Positions 28,481-51,099 of a DNA stretch of 64,000 nucleotides are shown in pieces; the first letter of the stretch is position 1, and every line of letters starts with the position of its first letter. Made by a program: the position numbers and the translations under genes. This stretch comes from Capitulum mitella (lineage: Eukaryota; Arthropoda; Thecostraca; Pollicipedomorpha; Pollicipedidae): contig CP099849.1 of the NCBI GenBank assembly GCA_030062745.1, forward strand, positions 6,618,586 to 6,682,585. Reading direction: 5' to 3'. Under the pieces are notes generated by a model. It was not told where the DNA came from. It did not search any database and worked only from the letters and a program-made list of their open reading frames with translations.

Positions 28481-31130
28481 ACAACAATGTGGGCATCAAG
28501 TCATCTAATAAGGCTTTGTTACTCCTTTCAAAGTTAAAAGTTAAGTTAGTTCTCATTTTTTATAGAGGTAGCATTATGGCAATTGACAAGTTTCTGTGCC
28601 ATGACATGCCTACCTAGCAAAACCACATGCTGGATGTCTGAACCAACATGCATCGTTATCATTTGGTAAATCAGACATGGGAAAGTTCAGCATCCACTTT
28701 TCTCCTTTTCTAATGCAACTAACAACATTTAGTTCAGCAGCCAACAAGGCTTCTGTTAGCCAAACTCAATGGTGTGGGCCACATTCCACCAAAAAGGACA
28801 CCATTACAAACCAAACCTCTCAAATCTAAAACCACCAGACTTCTGTCCTTAATTTTTGAGTTCCCCGAATTTTCATTGATTTTCATTTCTCCTGAGCAAA
28901 GAAAACATTAATTTTTTCACTCCATGGCGGAGGGGTTGCATGGCCCATTTGGCCTCCCTTGGCTATGCTCCTGCCTATCCTCTCTATTCCTTTGTAGAAC
29001 CCTACATCCAATACTAGTGATCGACCCCAACATTTTTGTGACTCATGGTCATGTTGGTCATATGCCCGCATGCATAATAGTGCAATATGTTTGGATGTAA
29101 TGTGACTTCTTGGTAAAACCACAGCCACTTAAGTTGGTGTGTATAACTTTGACTTTTGAACTAGTCTTTTCACTTATTTTACTTCAGCAGTAACCTAACA
29201 TTAGCAAACTGCAGAAGAAGTACTCTTTTAGCATACAACTCCAATTCTCCACTCTAAGCCTATAAACATAAAACTTTTCTGAGGCCTATTTAACAGTACC
29301 TATGTCTCCACTCCTCCCTCCACTACCTTGGCACTGCCTGGACCAATCAGGAATATCTTGTGGGTAGTCTGTTGCAGAGAGAAAAGGAGACCTTGACAGT
29401 GTATGTTCACTTCCTCTTCCCCCGTGAAACACCATTAGCTCTGGCAGCACTGTCATGACACTTCCCACTGGTTTAGCTATACTGGGGGTAACAACAGAAT
29501 AAGTGCAATACATATATTTCTTTTATCCTAAATCTGCAATCTATACATTGGCTATAATAATCCTCAATACCATTATCTTGCACCATAATATCCATTAAAC
29601 TAAATAATGAGGAAAATCTGGCAAAGACACCTAATGGCAGATCCAGGAGGCCACCAGAGCCATGGTCCCCTTCAATGAACAAAGATTTCTTTTGCCTCTC
29701 TTTTGGATAGAAAAGTGCTTTTTGTTTTCAAAACAATAGAAAGTACATATCAGTTTTTGAAAATTGTACAGCAAAGTGGTTTAAATTTGAGAATTTAGCA
29801 TTTAGGGGCAGGTTAGATTACATAATGAAGATTTAAGAAGACACCCTCTCCCCTTTAACACACTGTTTGGATCCATCCCTTACTGCACTAGATTAAAAAA
29901 ACTTGGACCTATTCTGTTCAACAACATCCACAGCTGCCTACCTACATCACACAGTCAAACATGTGGGTCACTGGTCAGCATCCAGGAGCAGGGTGCTGAA
30001 CAGGGTTCCAGAGTTACTGCACTAACAAACACTGCCACATTAGATGTCATTCAGATCTGACATAAATACATAACAAGTTAGGCAACTTGAAGTATACAAA
30101 ACAATGTATAGCTGAACCCCTAGATCTGTTTTATGTATCACTTGCTACAACTACATTAATTAGCCAATATCAGAACCAATGCTGATCAATTTCATGTCAT
30201 GACCATTTCAAGACATTGTTAGTTACACTAATTTCTAGGTGCTAGATAACTTTGTACTTTGACTCTTGGAAAGCATCACAATAAACTATAGATGCCTACT
30301 TCAAATACAAGCTATGCAGTTTAACATGCACTAACCCAAATATTGCTGAGTATTAAATAAAAATCCAAAATGCATAAGATCATAAGAATGGCTAGGCAGC
30401 ATAAGATTTAGAGGCATTTTTCCACACAATGCAATATGCCTTAATATGAAATCCAAAGATATTTGTGATGTGCTTTTGCAGCCAATTATTCCAAGCCATC
30501 AAGGACAAACACTATTGATACTCTGCATGAACATGAGTACCACAATGATAATTCAACATGTTAGATAACATGCCCATAAAGGTATGTACTCTCAAGCTTA
30601 CTAAAAATTACAAAATCAAATATAGCGACCACAAGAATATGTTAAGCCTTAACAGCAATGCCCAGAAAATAATGTCGAAACAAGAAACACCTCAGAACAT
30701 GAAGTGCCAGGTTCGCGCCTTATGGAGAGAAACTAAAAACAGGACAAGGCGGTTTATGTGGTGGTATGAACAACGACGAATGGTTGCAACACAAGAATAT
30801 AAGCGCACCCGAGAAGAAAGGGAATGAAATGTACTAAACTGGCTAAATGACCCACCTACCTATCACCCACCTTCCCAGACTGTCGATGACTTCGTGTGTC
30901 CCGTGACAAGGCTCAGCAGAACGCGGCGAAAAATACGCGGTAGTCAGAAACGGCGCAAAGAAGATCAATATATTGGCCTCTCTGTGCATCCTTTGGCTCA
31001 TAAGAATTTTGATCTCTTTGAAATCTCTATTAGGATACCTTTTTTATCTTTTTGACTCTTTTTATAAAAAAAAAGTTAATGATTTTCTACTTTAATGCTA
31101 AGTAAAAGGAGGTATTATTTTTCAACTATT
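28481..31130. other. AT-rich intergenic DNA between VhaAC39 and AHCY
   Basis: No conserved protein. Composition falls to clearly AT-rich, unlike either side. A fragment resembling one end of the CAGG-type MITEs (CTTGGCTATGCTCCTG, about 28957-28972) is present, but its partner end was not found. The stretch probably holds the start of the minus-strand VhaAC39 transcript, unlocated. Confidence 0.45.
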
Positions 31131-31169
31131 TTCGAGTTCAGCAAAGATTAGACCAAGACCTGCCAAAGT

Positions 31170-31427
31170 ACTGTATAAATAGGCAGAAGATTCCATCAGC
31201 TGTTTGTGTTCGCGTGACATTGCACCTAGTAAGATTGATTCTGATTGGCTGATGCGACTTTCAGTGGGACAATAGTAGTTCATGTAACATATCTCAATCC
31301 AACGGCATAAATACCCTGAACGCCAGCCTCCCCTCCCCTTTCTTGAGCCGAAGTCGGCGTGCGCACGACGTGTGACTGCTGAACATATCTGACACGTGTC
31401 TTCATTCGCTGCCACTATCTCCGAAAA
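31170..31427 (+). promoter_or_regulatory. AHCY proximal promoter (predicted)
   Basis: TATAAATA at 31174-31181 and CATAAATA at 31306-31313 are candidate TATA boxes; a palindromic E-box CACGTG lies at 31393-31398, 30 bases before the ATG. The ATG context (GAAAAATGG) is favourable. If the second TATA is used, the 5' UTR would be about 90 nt. Confidence 0.45.
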
Positions 31428-40913
<9,486 letters not shown>

Positions 40914-41750
40914 CCGCCGCGTGGCGCCACCGTCGACTCGGCAGGCGGCTTCACCGTGGACCCGCCAGGCGGCGCTACTGAGTCTCAAACTCGCGGGCCT
41001 GTTTTCACGTGATATTCTATCGCAGGGCATTGGTTTAACGTCTTTTTTTTGGACGTGCTCCGTTCGGGACGCGGAGGCGCGGTTGTTCGGCGCCATGTTG
41101 GTGATTCTTTGGAAGTTTGTACTCCTGGGAATTTGCACCGGCGCAGCGGCTGGGTCCTGTTCCATCCGAGGTGTTCGGGCGCTCTGTCGCTGCGTGGGCA
41201 CTCTTGGCGTTGCCGCACCGCCTGAAATGCATGGCGAAGAAGGTTAGATTTTGTTTTGGTTGCCTTTGTAGTCCGAGAGGTGCCGAGAGACCATCAGTTG
41301 ACTGAAGGATGTGGCTATTTACAAGAATGGACGATCCCTGCGAAGACGCCATGGGTCAAGACGTGGGATGATAGCACGGTGTAAGAAGGCTGCTGCAGCG
41401 GTTTATCGCCAACAACCTCGGTGTCTCTGGGCCTGAAGGGTGTGCGCTGGAGAAACACGTTGTTTGAATCATCCTGAGGACGTAAATGAACAAAGGATAT
41501 TATCATTCTTCAAGACGATCGATACGCATCATTAGTTTGCAAAGGTTCTTTCGTTCGTGAGCGGCCTTTCTGGTTACAACGAAATTATATAGGGTTGAGG
41601 TAGATCGGTTTGCTCAATGCCCGTATACTTCAAGTTTAAAGCCTGGACTGAGGTAGAAACGACAACTCATTCAGTGACAGCAGCCATTGCGCGAAAGTGA
41701 TGCATAGTTGCCTAGTTGCCGATTGAATAAATCATGGCAGATCGGCAAAA
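40914..41750 (+). other. AHCY 3' UTR (predicted)
   Basis: Non-coding after the TAG. The first clear AATAAA in this strand is at 41726-41731, giving a UTR of about 0.8 kb. An earlier non-canonical end cannot be excluded. Confidence 0.5.
41726..41731 (+). terminator. AHCY poly(A) signal AATAAA
   Basis: Canonical hexamer (within GATTGAATAAATC) about 0.8 kb after the stop codon. Confidence 0.5.
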
Positions 41751-41754
41751 AGAG

Positions 41755-43710
41755 ACAGTGAAAGACAATTCTAATCTCCGTATGAAAAGTCGTCAATTGC
41801 CCATTGCTGCTGGAGGGCGGTTCATTGCGTTTGCCCTTTGCGCGTAAAGAAAATTATTACAAAGAATCATGCGCAAATTTACGTGGTACTAGCGTCAGTG
41901 CTTCAGTGCTCTGGATGCCTTGCAGTATCGTAGAGTACAGAAAACATCAGGGACCTGGCTCTGCTCTGTGATAAAGTTTTAGCGCGGCAGTTACATAAAC
42001 ATTTCGTCCCATTGCGCTGGCTGGGGCGGGGCATCAGACGCCCTCATTCAGTTGCTCCGTAGCCAAAAGATCAATACAGTTAATTCGAACGGCAAGCGAT
42101 CAACCTTAATGGCGCCCCCAAATGCCACATTTGCATGCCACAAGATTATTCCCTAGGTCACAGGTTGCGTCAGAAGTCAATACTTAAGGGCGTTCCATTT
42201 TTTGCTCACAACTCGTAGGCTACAGAATCTTAGGGCCGAAATTCGTGAAAGCAGATATACGTGATATGCCAGTGTGTGTATGTTTGAAGGAAATGGTAAC
42301 ACGGGTTAGCCTAGGTCATGCGGTACCACGAAGTCCACGCCAGTTTGACGTATGCCTGATATGGCGCATATAAATCCGCAAACACCCTAAACTTCCATCA
42401 AATGCTTTTGCTGGAGTTTGAACCTGAAAATCTTCAAATGTTGCAATGAAGTCGTCTAAAGTTGTAAAAACTGTGGGACTCAAGAACTCCTAAGATGATG
42501 ATTGCAATTTATGTGTATTCTGCGGAACATTTTTGTGTAGAAATTCTTTTTGAGAGGAAATCGCTAGACATCGACCTTTTTCCAGTTACTCTGTCTCATG
42601 CCTGCCGGCGGTGTATGTGCCCATCGTGGAGTTGCCAGTGTCGGAACCATGCCAAGTACGTGTCTGTTTTCCTTCAGATGCAAAAACACTGGGTTCAAGA
42701 GTCCCCAGCTCTTCACTTGTAAACACCGTGATCGGAACGGAATGGAATATTGTGCGTTCTGGGCAGCACGGAAACACACCACCGAGACGTGGCCATAAAT
42801 GGCGGAAAGGAGGGGTGGGGAGGGGAAGGGGCACGCAGGCACTGTGCCCTCCTCTTGAACTGGCGAAACTTGACAACCCTTTGGTGGTGCATGGAAAGAA
42901 ATGGTTCGAAAAGTAGCCGATTCACTCTTCTCCCCCACCCCGCCCCCCTTTGCCAGAACACGTTCCGCTACTACTGGACGTGGTGATGGAAACCTTCCAT
43001 TTCCCCGCGTGGGTAGTGCGTAGCACTGAGAACGTGTCCAATTCTTCGTCGCAGATTTTCCTTTTGGATACCAAAACAACTGAGCCAGTGTTTAATTTAT
43101 AGATACTGAAGAGCCGAAAGTAAGCTCATTTTTCTTATGTTATGAATAACGTCCAGCAAATGTCTTATGTTTTCAGAAGTCGCTTTGGAGTTTTCCCCGG
43201 GAAGCAGAAGTCAAACACACGAGCCCATATCATCCTCCAGACTGGGGATTTATTCTCAAATCATTCTCGCGAGTAGATGCGCTTGGTGTCTCAATACGAA
43301 AAAGTTTTGAGTAAGTTTCTTCACGGTGTGATATAACTAAACAAGAAAAAGCATGACACGATAACTATTCAGGCTAAAATACTGCTTGATTGGAAACACT
43401 GATTTCCGTGTTATGCATAACTTTTAAGGTTAATGTGTTTTCGCAAATGGCAATAAAATGGCATTGAAATGATGTCCATTTCGGAAACAATGAATTATCA
43501 ACATCAGGTACCGACGTGAAATACCGATTCGCATCATACCCTATAGATGGCAGTAACACACCGATCTCTTAGCAAAGCGAGGACTGTTCAACTGGTGACT
43601 TGGAATGCCCGACAACATGAAGCACGACGGACTTCGCATCACAAAGGTCCGTTACTCGCTGTGCCCTTCTCGCGGAGTTATCTGTCCACCTGTATACCGT
43701 TTTGGAGAGT
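41755..43710. other. Intergenic, no gene seen
   Basis: Moderate open frames at 42564-43079 on both strands have no recognisable domain. G/A-rich patch 42800-42840. No bounded element identified. Confidence 0.45.
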
Positions 43711-43715
43711 GAGTA

Positions 43716-45447
43716 GGGGAGACCGGGGTCAAATGTTGCATTTTTATCTTTCCGATGCTGGAACGAAAATATTTCGGGTTGGAAAACATTTTCTCGGATT
43801 TTCACAATTTCTGATATTTTGCCTTTGTAGTGGATTTGAAAAGATCCCGAAATAACGACTTTAAGGTATCGAAATTACTGTTTCAAAAAGTCACTTCAGC
43901 TGTTACAATTAACCCCAGGTACGGGGTAAATTGTAACAGCACCTAGGGTCAAATGTAACATGTTAGCGAATGGTGTAGTGGTGTAGTGAAAGCCACTTTT
44001 GTCGAAAACAGCCTTTATTGAACAACATTGTCTCTTACATCCTGAGCCTTTTCTGGATTAAAATCACAGCTCCAATACAAAAATACGATTTCGCAACGGC
44101 GTAAAGCTCAAGTACTCCAGCAGCTTTTCCTGAATGAAATAACAGCTCTACCTTTATCAGGCCAAAAACCGACGCTTCATCAAAAGCAGAAGACTTCTTC
44201 ATCATCACTGCAATTTTCCCTGCGTGCTGTCTTCCAAGCCCTCTTCCCACCAGCCGTCGTCTTCTTCTTTTCATGCTTGTCCTTGTCAAGATTGAGCTTT
44301 TTCGATGCTTGTTTGCAATCCTTTCGACTCTCTTTTAGCTCTATCGCTCTCTTTTCTGGAATGTCAGTCAGAATTGCAGCCTTTCGCTTTCGACCCGCAC
44401 GGCTGTTTTTTCTTGGACCTGCCTTGGGTAGCGGCCGAATCGCTTCAGGGGTGAGCTGCTTCGAGACGATCCCCAGTGGACGAGATTGTCCGGTCCCCGA
44501 TGGACCAGGCTTGTCGATCCCCAATGTATCAGCCTCTGCAGGAATGATGCATGATATATATCATCCATGATGCATGGATATAATAATGTATTTTCAATGT
44601 AACATTCAGAGGAAGATAAATTAAACTATATACAAATGTCCCATACTTCCCCCAGAAATATCCAAATGAAGTCAAACTAGAATTATTTAATCAATAAAGT
44701 AACCAATAAATAAAATAATAAAGTATTTTAATAAATCCGCTGTAAAGGTGAAACATCTACGGTAAGACGCGGTGACTAGCCACCAAGAACGTAACCACGT
44801 CTTAAAATTAAAACTGACAAAACAGCACCTAGGAGATAAATCAGGGACTGGTGACAACAATACCGTAAGTACGATTTTTGGATGATATTGATATTGAATT
44901 TGGGGACAAAATTGCATGTTGGTTAATTCGACGGGGCATGTTTTCTTAGCCTCCGCCCCCAGTGGTTACATTTATGCCAAGTGCATTGATATTTTACATA
45001 AATGTAGGTTTAATGGTCTGGCCATAGGGGTCAGTTGTAACACTGTTACAATTGATCCCAGCAAAAATGTTACAATTGTCCCCGACACGCCACGCCATCT
45101 TTCAGACAAAAATGACGCAAAACAAGTCGGCGTGGGCGGCAACTGATGCACTTATTTTTTGACCAGGTACCCCCACCCACCCCACTCAAACTCTTAAACC
45201 CGTGTCTAGTAAGATACGTGAATGAGCTGATCATATTAAAAAATAAACAAAGTTACAATACACAGTAAAAAGCACAATTGTGAACAGTACAATCGACTCA
45301 CCCGCCGCACCGGCCTGAAACCCCGTGAGGAAAAGGAACAGCTTACTGCGCATGTCCAGTAGTGCCTCCAGCGTCATCCATTTGTAAGTTTCGAAGTTAA
45401 AGCGTCTGTTACAATTGCCCCGTGTTACATTTGACCCCGGTCTCCCC
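43716..45447 (-). mobile_element. Pogo-like (Tc1/mariner superfamily) DNA transposon, internally deleted, 1.73 kb
   Basis: Perfect 21-bp TIRs starting GGGGAGACCGGGGTC lie at both ends, each flanked by TA (43714-43715 and 45448-45449), the expected target duplication. A minus-strand frame (44524-44180) is the C-terminal tail of a DDE_1/pogo-Tigger transposase: the TPEAIRPLPKAGPRK block, then a Lys/Arg-rich segment and an acidic end (SDDEEVFCF). The catalytic domain is missing. Short subterminal repeats of GTTACAATTGNCCCC/GGGGTCAAATGTAAC type occur about eight times near both ends (43902-43960; 45027-45083; 45408-45438), probable transposase binding sites. Intact TIRs suggest fairly recent movement. 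Confidence 0.85.
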
Positions 45448-45472
45448 TATACCATTTGAGCATACCAAAGAC

Positions 45473-45739
45473 CAGGGACGTAGCCAGAGGGGGCATGAGG
45501 GCCATGCCCCCTGAGTCAAGTGGTCTACACTAGATACATGGCGATTTCGTATGAATACGTAATAGTCATCATATATATGTTACAAAAACAAACATTATAT
45601 GTTTTCCTGTGCAATAAATATGAGACCAATTGCCTAAAATTACTACCTTGTCTTGTAAATTCCGTCATATGCCTGTGACATATGACGAATTTTGACATTT
45701 GCCCCCCACCTCCCGAGGAAAATCCTGGCTACGTGCCTG
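45473..45739. mobile_element. hAT-like MITE, copy 2 (CAGGGACGTAGCC family)
   Basis: Left end CAGGGACGTAGCC; right end inward CAGGCACGTAGCC. Target duplications CCAAAGAC (45465-45472) and CCATAGAC (45740-45747), one mismatch. 267 bp. Same AT core as copy 1, including ATACATGGCGATTTCGTATG. It lies 26 bases to the right of the pogo-like element. Confidence 0.87.
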
Positions 45740-45747
45740 CCATAGAC

Positions 45748-47190
45748 CAAAGTTTACCATTTCAGAGTGAGGCGCATTCTGCTTCCGGTATCACTCGTGA
45801 CAAGTGCGTTGGGTTTGCTAGAAATGTCGTATGCAAATAAATTGATGAATATCAAACATGAAAACTGCCTGTAACAAGTGAATGCATGCATGACGTGAAG
45901 CTGACGTCGTGGGCAAGCTGTCAATGGTCCCATGATGTGCGACTGGCTGCTCACTTTGAATCAATATGACTGCTGTGTGTTTTTAAATGTAAAATACTTT
46001 ACTTTTTCAGCGGATTTTCTTTAATTTACAGACAGTGGGTCTCTACCAGCCAAGCCGCTTCATGAGTGCTTTCGGCACGAAATCGGTCGTCTGTTGTCAA
46101 GGGAGCGTAATGCAGGAGGTGCGAGCCGCATTCAGGCAAGTGCGTTCAGGACTATAGTTTCCTGTGATTGTTCACTCTGTCTGAATAATGAAGTCCTTGC
46201 CACTGCACAGGACCACGCGGCAATTCATGGGCTGAGGGCAAGCTGTGTGACTTCTTCAACATGAGACAAAACCTCAAATGGTCTGTTCTGACCCATTGGA
46301 CAATGCAATAGAAATCAATACATAATCATGCAACCATGCATTTGCAATGCATTGTAGCCCTCTTGTGGTAAGACATCCATTTTTGGGGCGCTTGCGATCT
46401 AGGATCCTGAGGTGTGGCGTGGGCAAGGCACACCGCACGTTTCCGCTCACTAAGATTATGAAGTGAATTTATCCGTTCCTGGCCAGCCTCTGGGTACACA
46501 TTCGCCGTGCCAGGGACCAGCTCCCAGGGCCTCTAGAACTAAAAAAAAAACGTAACAAGTGAAAACGCTGTTGGAAAGGTCTTGACGAGAACACAAGAAA
46601 GCACTTCGGCACTTTACAATTGTTCCAATCTTTAGGTCACCAGTGGTTATCTGAGGTCAGATTACGAGTGGGCATTTTTGGTCGAAAATTTTAATAATCA
46701 TCCACTCTACGTGACCCCAAAAGGATGAGCAGTAAAAATAAGCCCGATTTACTTATGCGGTGCAAAGAAATAACGCTTCACTCAGGTTGCGGTTAGGTTT
46801 GGTTATGATGTGGTTCTTTGCATCTAGACCAGTAAACTAACATAACCCGGAATTAAAAAGTTTGTGCCAGGTATAAAACGAATGTATGAAAGGTAGCTCG
46901 AGTTTCGTGTCTCCATGTTTTGTTTTTTGTTTTTGTTTTTGTTTTTTTTTGTTTTGTTTTTTTTCTATCCTCAAGAAATCGGAGGAAGGGTTTTCATGGA
47001 TCTCGGCCCGGACCACGCACTTCGCAGTACCGGAAATCAATGAGTGGAGGGCAAACACGGAACATTAAGGCTCAGTTTGGGCTGTTACGCCAAACGTAGG
47101 CGCTTTACAAGTCAGAGGAATACTGCACATAAAATTACACTGGAATGTGAAGAACGCATTTCACAATAATTAGATAGGAAATTAACCATT
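45748..47190. other. Intergenic, no gene seen
   Basis: No conserved protein. A10 run near 46542 and a T-rich (TTTTTG)n patch at 46918-46967. Confidence 0.5.
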
Positions 47191-47199
47191 TCTTTATTC

Positions 47200-50110
47200 A
47201 AAGAATGTTGGGCATTCTGAAACACAAGGAGTAATCAGGATTAGAACCATGAACAATGAACATGGAAACGAAACATCATGTCTGTCTAATAATAAGCATA
47301 CAGCTTGAAACTGACATTGTAATTTAAGGGTAAGTCGAGTGCAAACATGATACCATATTAACACTGTCAGATTCTTCAAGATGCCCTGCTGCTGTCTCTC
47401 TTCGGTCGCTTTACGGCGCAGTTCACCGCTCTGGTGTTCCATCTCGAATGGAATGTTCCATGGTTCTTCGTGAACCGACTGTCGTCTCATGTGCTTCATG
47501 TGCAGTGCTTCACGCCTCTCTGCAAACACATCTCTGCTACCAGTGAACATCTTGCACATCCGAGATCTGCATCTTGGTTCCGGCACCTTTCGATCATCAG
47601 ACAACTCCAGTCACGTTATCTGCGTTGTGCATTACTGATATAAACGCGTTTCTCCTGGCCATAAAATTCGGACTTCAGAGCAACAGGAAGAGTGGTACAT
47701 TCTCGTTTCGTTTTGTTTCGCTTCTTGAAGGGCATCCTCAGGATGGGTTTTAATAGCTTAGTCCACTCACAGCCATGACAAAAAAGAAAGACAGGCTCAA
47801 AACATGGGGAAGAAATGGAAGCAAATGATAAAAAAGTCGCAAACAAACAGAGCAATCTTCCAATCCATGCAGTTCTGTTTGAGCAATCCATTGCCAGCAA
47901 AACAGGCAGCCTCAGACAACTTTTCTCCACTGACATACTGATGATGCGCATAGCAACCTGTGGCAGGCGGCCCCACCAAACAAATTTTATTATGTGACTT
48001 TGAATCACGGGCAGCGATTTCTTCCCATCGCGAGCTGCTGTCATCAAGTACATATGAGTTGTGGCACAATCAGGGATTGGCTACGGTTATCTGCCTTTCG
48101 ATTGTCAGATCATGCTGAGACCATTGCTCCAACGATCATTTTATTCTCATCTCAGCCGCTTTCATGTTAAACTGATTACAACTTTGCGCTGCACTAAACC
48201 AGGCTCCAAAATTTGTGTTTTCTTAGCAGGCGCTTCGACTGCATACGAACTGTTTGCATCCCTTTTTCCCACGAATCGTATGAAATCACATTTGTCCATG
48301 TTAAGCTCCGGCCCCGAAATATTTCCAAAGTCCCTCCCTTTTTGTATAGCTTTCTCTGCTGGAGACGTATCCCTGACGAACAAGGTTTCATCGTCACAGT
48401 ACTGTGACAGTTTAAGTCGCTGAAAAATTTACCTCTGAAAAATTTACCTGACACTTAAATGCAACGCATCTATGTAGTTTCTCTTATTTTGAGGGCCGGA
48501 ATTTCCACCACTAATGCAAACAGAGGTGCTGACGCCGGCAGCCCTATTGCAGGCCACGCGGCAGTCAAAACCACCTTGACGTAAAGCCGTTGTTAATCAC
48601 AGCCAAAGCCATGCTGTTGTGCAATAACCGTATCCTAACTTGTGAAACTACCAGCAATATTACAGTCTCTGAGCACGTCATATGTCCATGTCCACAATGC
48701 GATGTATCACCGTATTAAACGCGTTCCTGGAATCCAGCGCCATGAGAACGCCTGCTAGTCCATCCGCACCACAATAATGGATTACATCAGCTATAGTTCG
48801 CAGATCTGACCCGATATATCTGCCCCTAATCGATCCCGTCTGATTCGAAACTACGAGTGTATCCATCACTTTGACATCATTCATCATACATATATGTCAT
48901 ATATGTATGCCATCATATGTCATCATACATCATACATACATCGTCAATACATCATATTGACATCATTCTATTTGTTATCGCTTTCGCCACTATTTTGTAG
49001 ATGATATCTAGTAGACATATTGCGCGCTTGTTCCTGATAAGTTTCTGATCACCCCAAAAATCGTGAGAACACCCCTACGTTGTGTCATGAAAAACAGGCA
49101 GTTCTTCCCTATCTTGCTCTGCGTAGCCAACCTTGATATCTTTGAACTCCCGCCAAAGAAAAGGAAAACTCTTTGCTAAACCCCGAAACCGACTCGTCCT
49201 TGTCATTTAGCACTCCCTTTAGGGCATACTCGCAATCCTGACTGGATGCCATCCCTTCACATTATTGGTTGTCCGTCTCAGTTAGTCGTGGACAGCACGC
49301 CGGACGTAAGAAATTGGTCACCTGTGAACATTCGGGGCTTCCTCCCAGCGAAGTAAAAAATTATTCGTAATGCCTTCGTCAGTACTCAAGTATATCCTTG
49401 TTACCATCAATATTCCCCGCTTTTGCTACAAACATGCGGCTTTAAAAAGTACTCCGTTGGCTCTTCCCCTGCTCAAGGCCACCGTGCACCAGACTGGATC
49501 ATAGCCAAACTACCGTTTCCGTCTTCAGCCCGGTCCAGCCTCGTTTTCAATGCTCTATATCTTGCTATGTTTTCTACACATGGATTTTGGCCAACGTCCT
49601 GCTCACATATATCTAAATTAATGATAAATATTTTCGACTGCTCTTGCTTCTCCCATGCTCTCTGCCTGGCCAGCTTCATACTTTGCACCCGAATGTCACT
49701 AGCTGGCATCTCAGCCTTTGAGATAAGATCACACACATTCTTGTATGCGCCCTGGCCACGTTTGTCTCTTCTCTTTCAAGCCGCACAACCTCTAAAAAAA
49801 ACTAAATCGTCCATAAGTGCATTATCGAAACGAAGAAGTCCTCTTACTCTGTCGCTAGCGTGCATAGTTGTTTCAGTTTTGATTCAACTGTTTCAGTTCC
49901 AATTTGACGAGACCACGATTGCTGTGAAGGTCTGGTGTCATCTCAATACGCTTCAGCACATGACCACGAAGTAAATTCTCGCTCTCAACAACGTAATCAG
50001 TTGTAAACTGCTGAGTCGGGTTGCGCCCTCGCCATGTGTACTGTCGTTCCATTTTGTAACGATCACGCCAAACATCGACCAAGCTTGAACTGCTTAACAA
50101 TTTCCACATT
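47200..50110 (-). mobile_element. Decayed L1/Tx1-like LINE, minus strand, about 2.9 kb
   Basis: Going down the minus strand the pieces are in correct LINE order: end of the endonuclease (LVDVWRDR.., about 50080-49890), the linker with ENIARYRALKTRLD and AMIQSGARW (49590-49480), the thumb-preceding block CEYALKGVLNDK (near 49230), the reverse-transcriptase block RAICLLDIIYKIVAKAITNR (about 49040-48975), NQTGSIRGRYIG (about 48840-48810), the catalytic YCDD (48401-48390) followed by ETLFVRD, and the C-terminal KFVWWGRLPQV / CLRLPVLLAMDC..TAWIGRLL stretch (about 47990-47870). Frames break several times and about 100 bp of CATATATG simple sequence lies between blocks, so it is inactive. The 5' part (ORF1, most of the endonuclease) is missing. 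Confidence 0.83.
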
Positions 50111-50520
50111 GCTCGGCATCCTGTGTTGGACGGAAAGAAGAGTTCTGCACATCGAGATTGGACAAATGCACGGATAAATGCAAGCTGAAATCGTCAGCGA
50201 CGATTTCAATTAACTATCTCGTTCTCGTTCTCGCGGTGAGCGAGAACGAGATCCTCTTGGTCAACAAACACACATTTCTTTAATCGTGCTGACCTCCGCA
50301 ACGCTGAGGTCCAGTGGGGGTCACTGATTGACATTTGTTCCTGCCAAGCTGTTTCGTCTGGTTTTCCATGAAGACATGGTTAAATTCAGAAGCACGGCAT
50401 TCGACAGGACTCGCTATTGTTGGAACCAACAACTGAGCACAACATCGTGTAAAAAAAAGAAAAAGAAAGAAAGACAGGGAAAAGGAAACACTAAGAAAGC
50501 ATTGCAGGGCTTTTGGTAGG
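50111..50520. other. No gene seen; short inverted repeat at 50215-50251
   Basis: ATCTCGTTCTCG and its complement CGAGAACGAGAT flank a short GC-rich middle, forming a hairpin at about 50215-50251. Otherwise unremarkable. Confidence 0.5.
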
Positions 50521-50612
50521 GAGAAACAAAGGAAAAAAGAAAGGGGCTGGAAGAAAGAGAGAGAGAGAGAGAGAGAGAGAAAAGGGGGAAAAGGAAGAAA
50601 GAGGAAGAGAGA
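50520..50612 (+). repeat. Purine-rich (GA)n microsatellite
   Basis: A (GA)n run of about 12 units at 50557-50580, inside a longer A/G-only stretch. Confidence 0.85.
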
Positions 50613-51034
50613 GGCTGCACATGTTGCCGACAGACGACAACACACTGCGGGATAGCTGTAAAATAGTGTACCGCCTTTCACTGACAAGCGACCGTTTGCC
50701 ACCTGAACTGGAAACCACTGGTTGGTGAGCCAATACCCTTGTGGCTTTCCTCGGACGCTGGTAGCACGATTAAATGCGCAATGGTCTATGTTATCGGATG
50801 TTAACGATTCGCGACAAATGTCAAAAAACTACGGCTACATTTCCTCTAATCCTCGCACAGTTAATGACTGGGCTGACGACACCCTTATTCTTGCTTAATC
50901 TCAACGTTAAATGACATTTTTAGCAAACGGCTTGGTTCAGCTCTGTTTTTCATGGACGTTATTCAATGAGTGACCTTAAACAGTGCAACACCCCACCAAA
51001 GTTGAGAACATTGATCCTACTGTGATGCTCTGCT

Positions 51035-51095
51035 AGAACACATAATGCTCACATACATCTAAATTAGTGATAAATATTTTCGACTGCCCCTGCAT
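51035..51095 (-). mobile_element. Small second fragment of the same L1/Tx1-like LINE
   Basis: TGCTCACATACATCTAAATT and the following TGATAAATATTTTCGACTGC match 49605-49640 of the larger LINE relic in the same orientation. Similarity stops sharply at about 51095. The following minus-strand open stretch (51450-51127) is not recognised. Confidence 0.65.
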
Positions 51096-51099
51096 GGAT

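Noticed and set aside
28867-28985. Possible further CAGG-type MITE (CTTGGCTATGCTCCTG end)
   Set aside because: Only one end is visible; no partner TIR or target duplication was found, so it is noted but not called.
42564-43079. 171-codon minus-strand frame
   Set aside because: No recognisable domain, competing plus-strand frames over the same bases, G/A-rich low-complexity patch.
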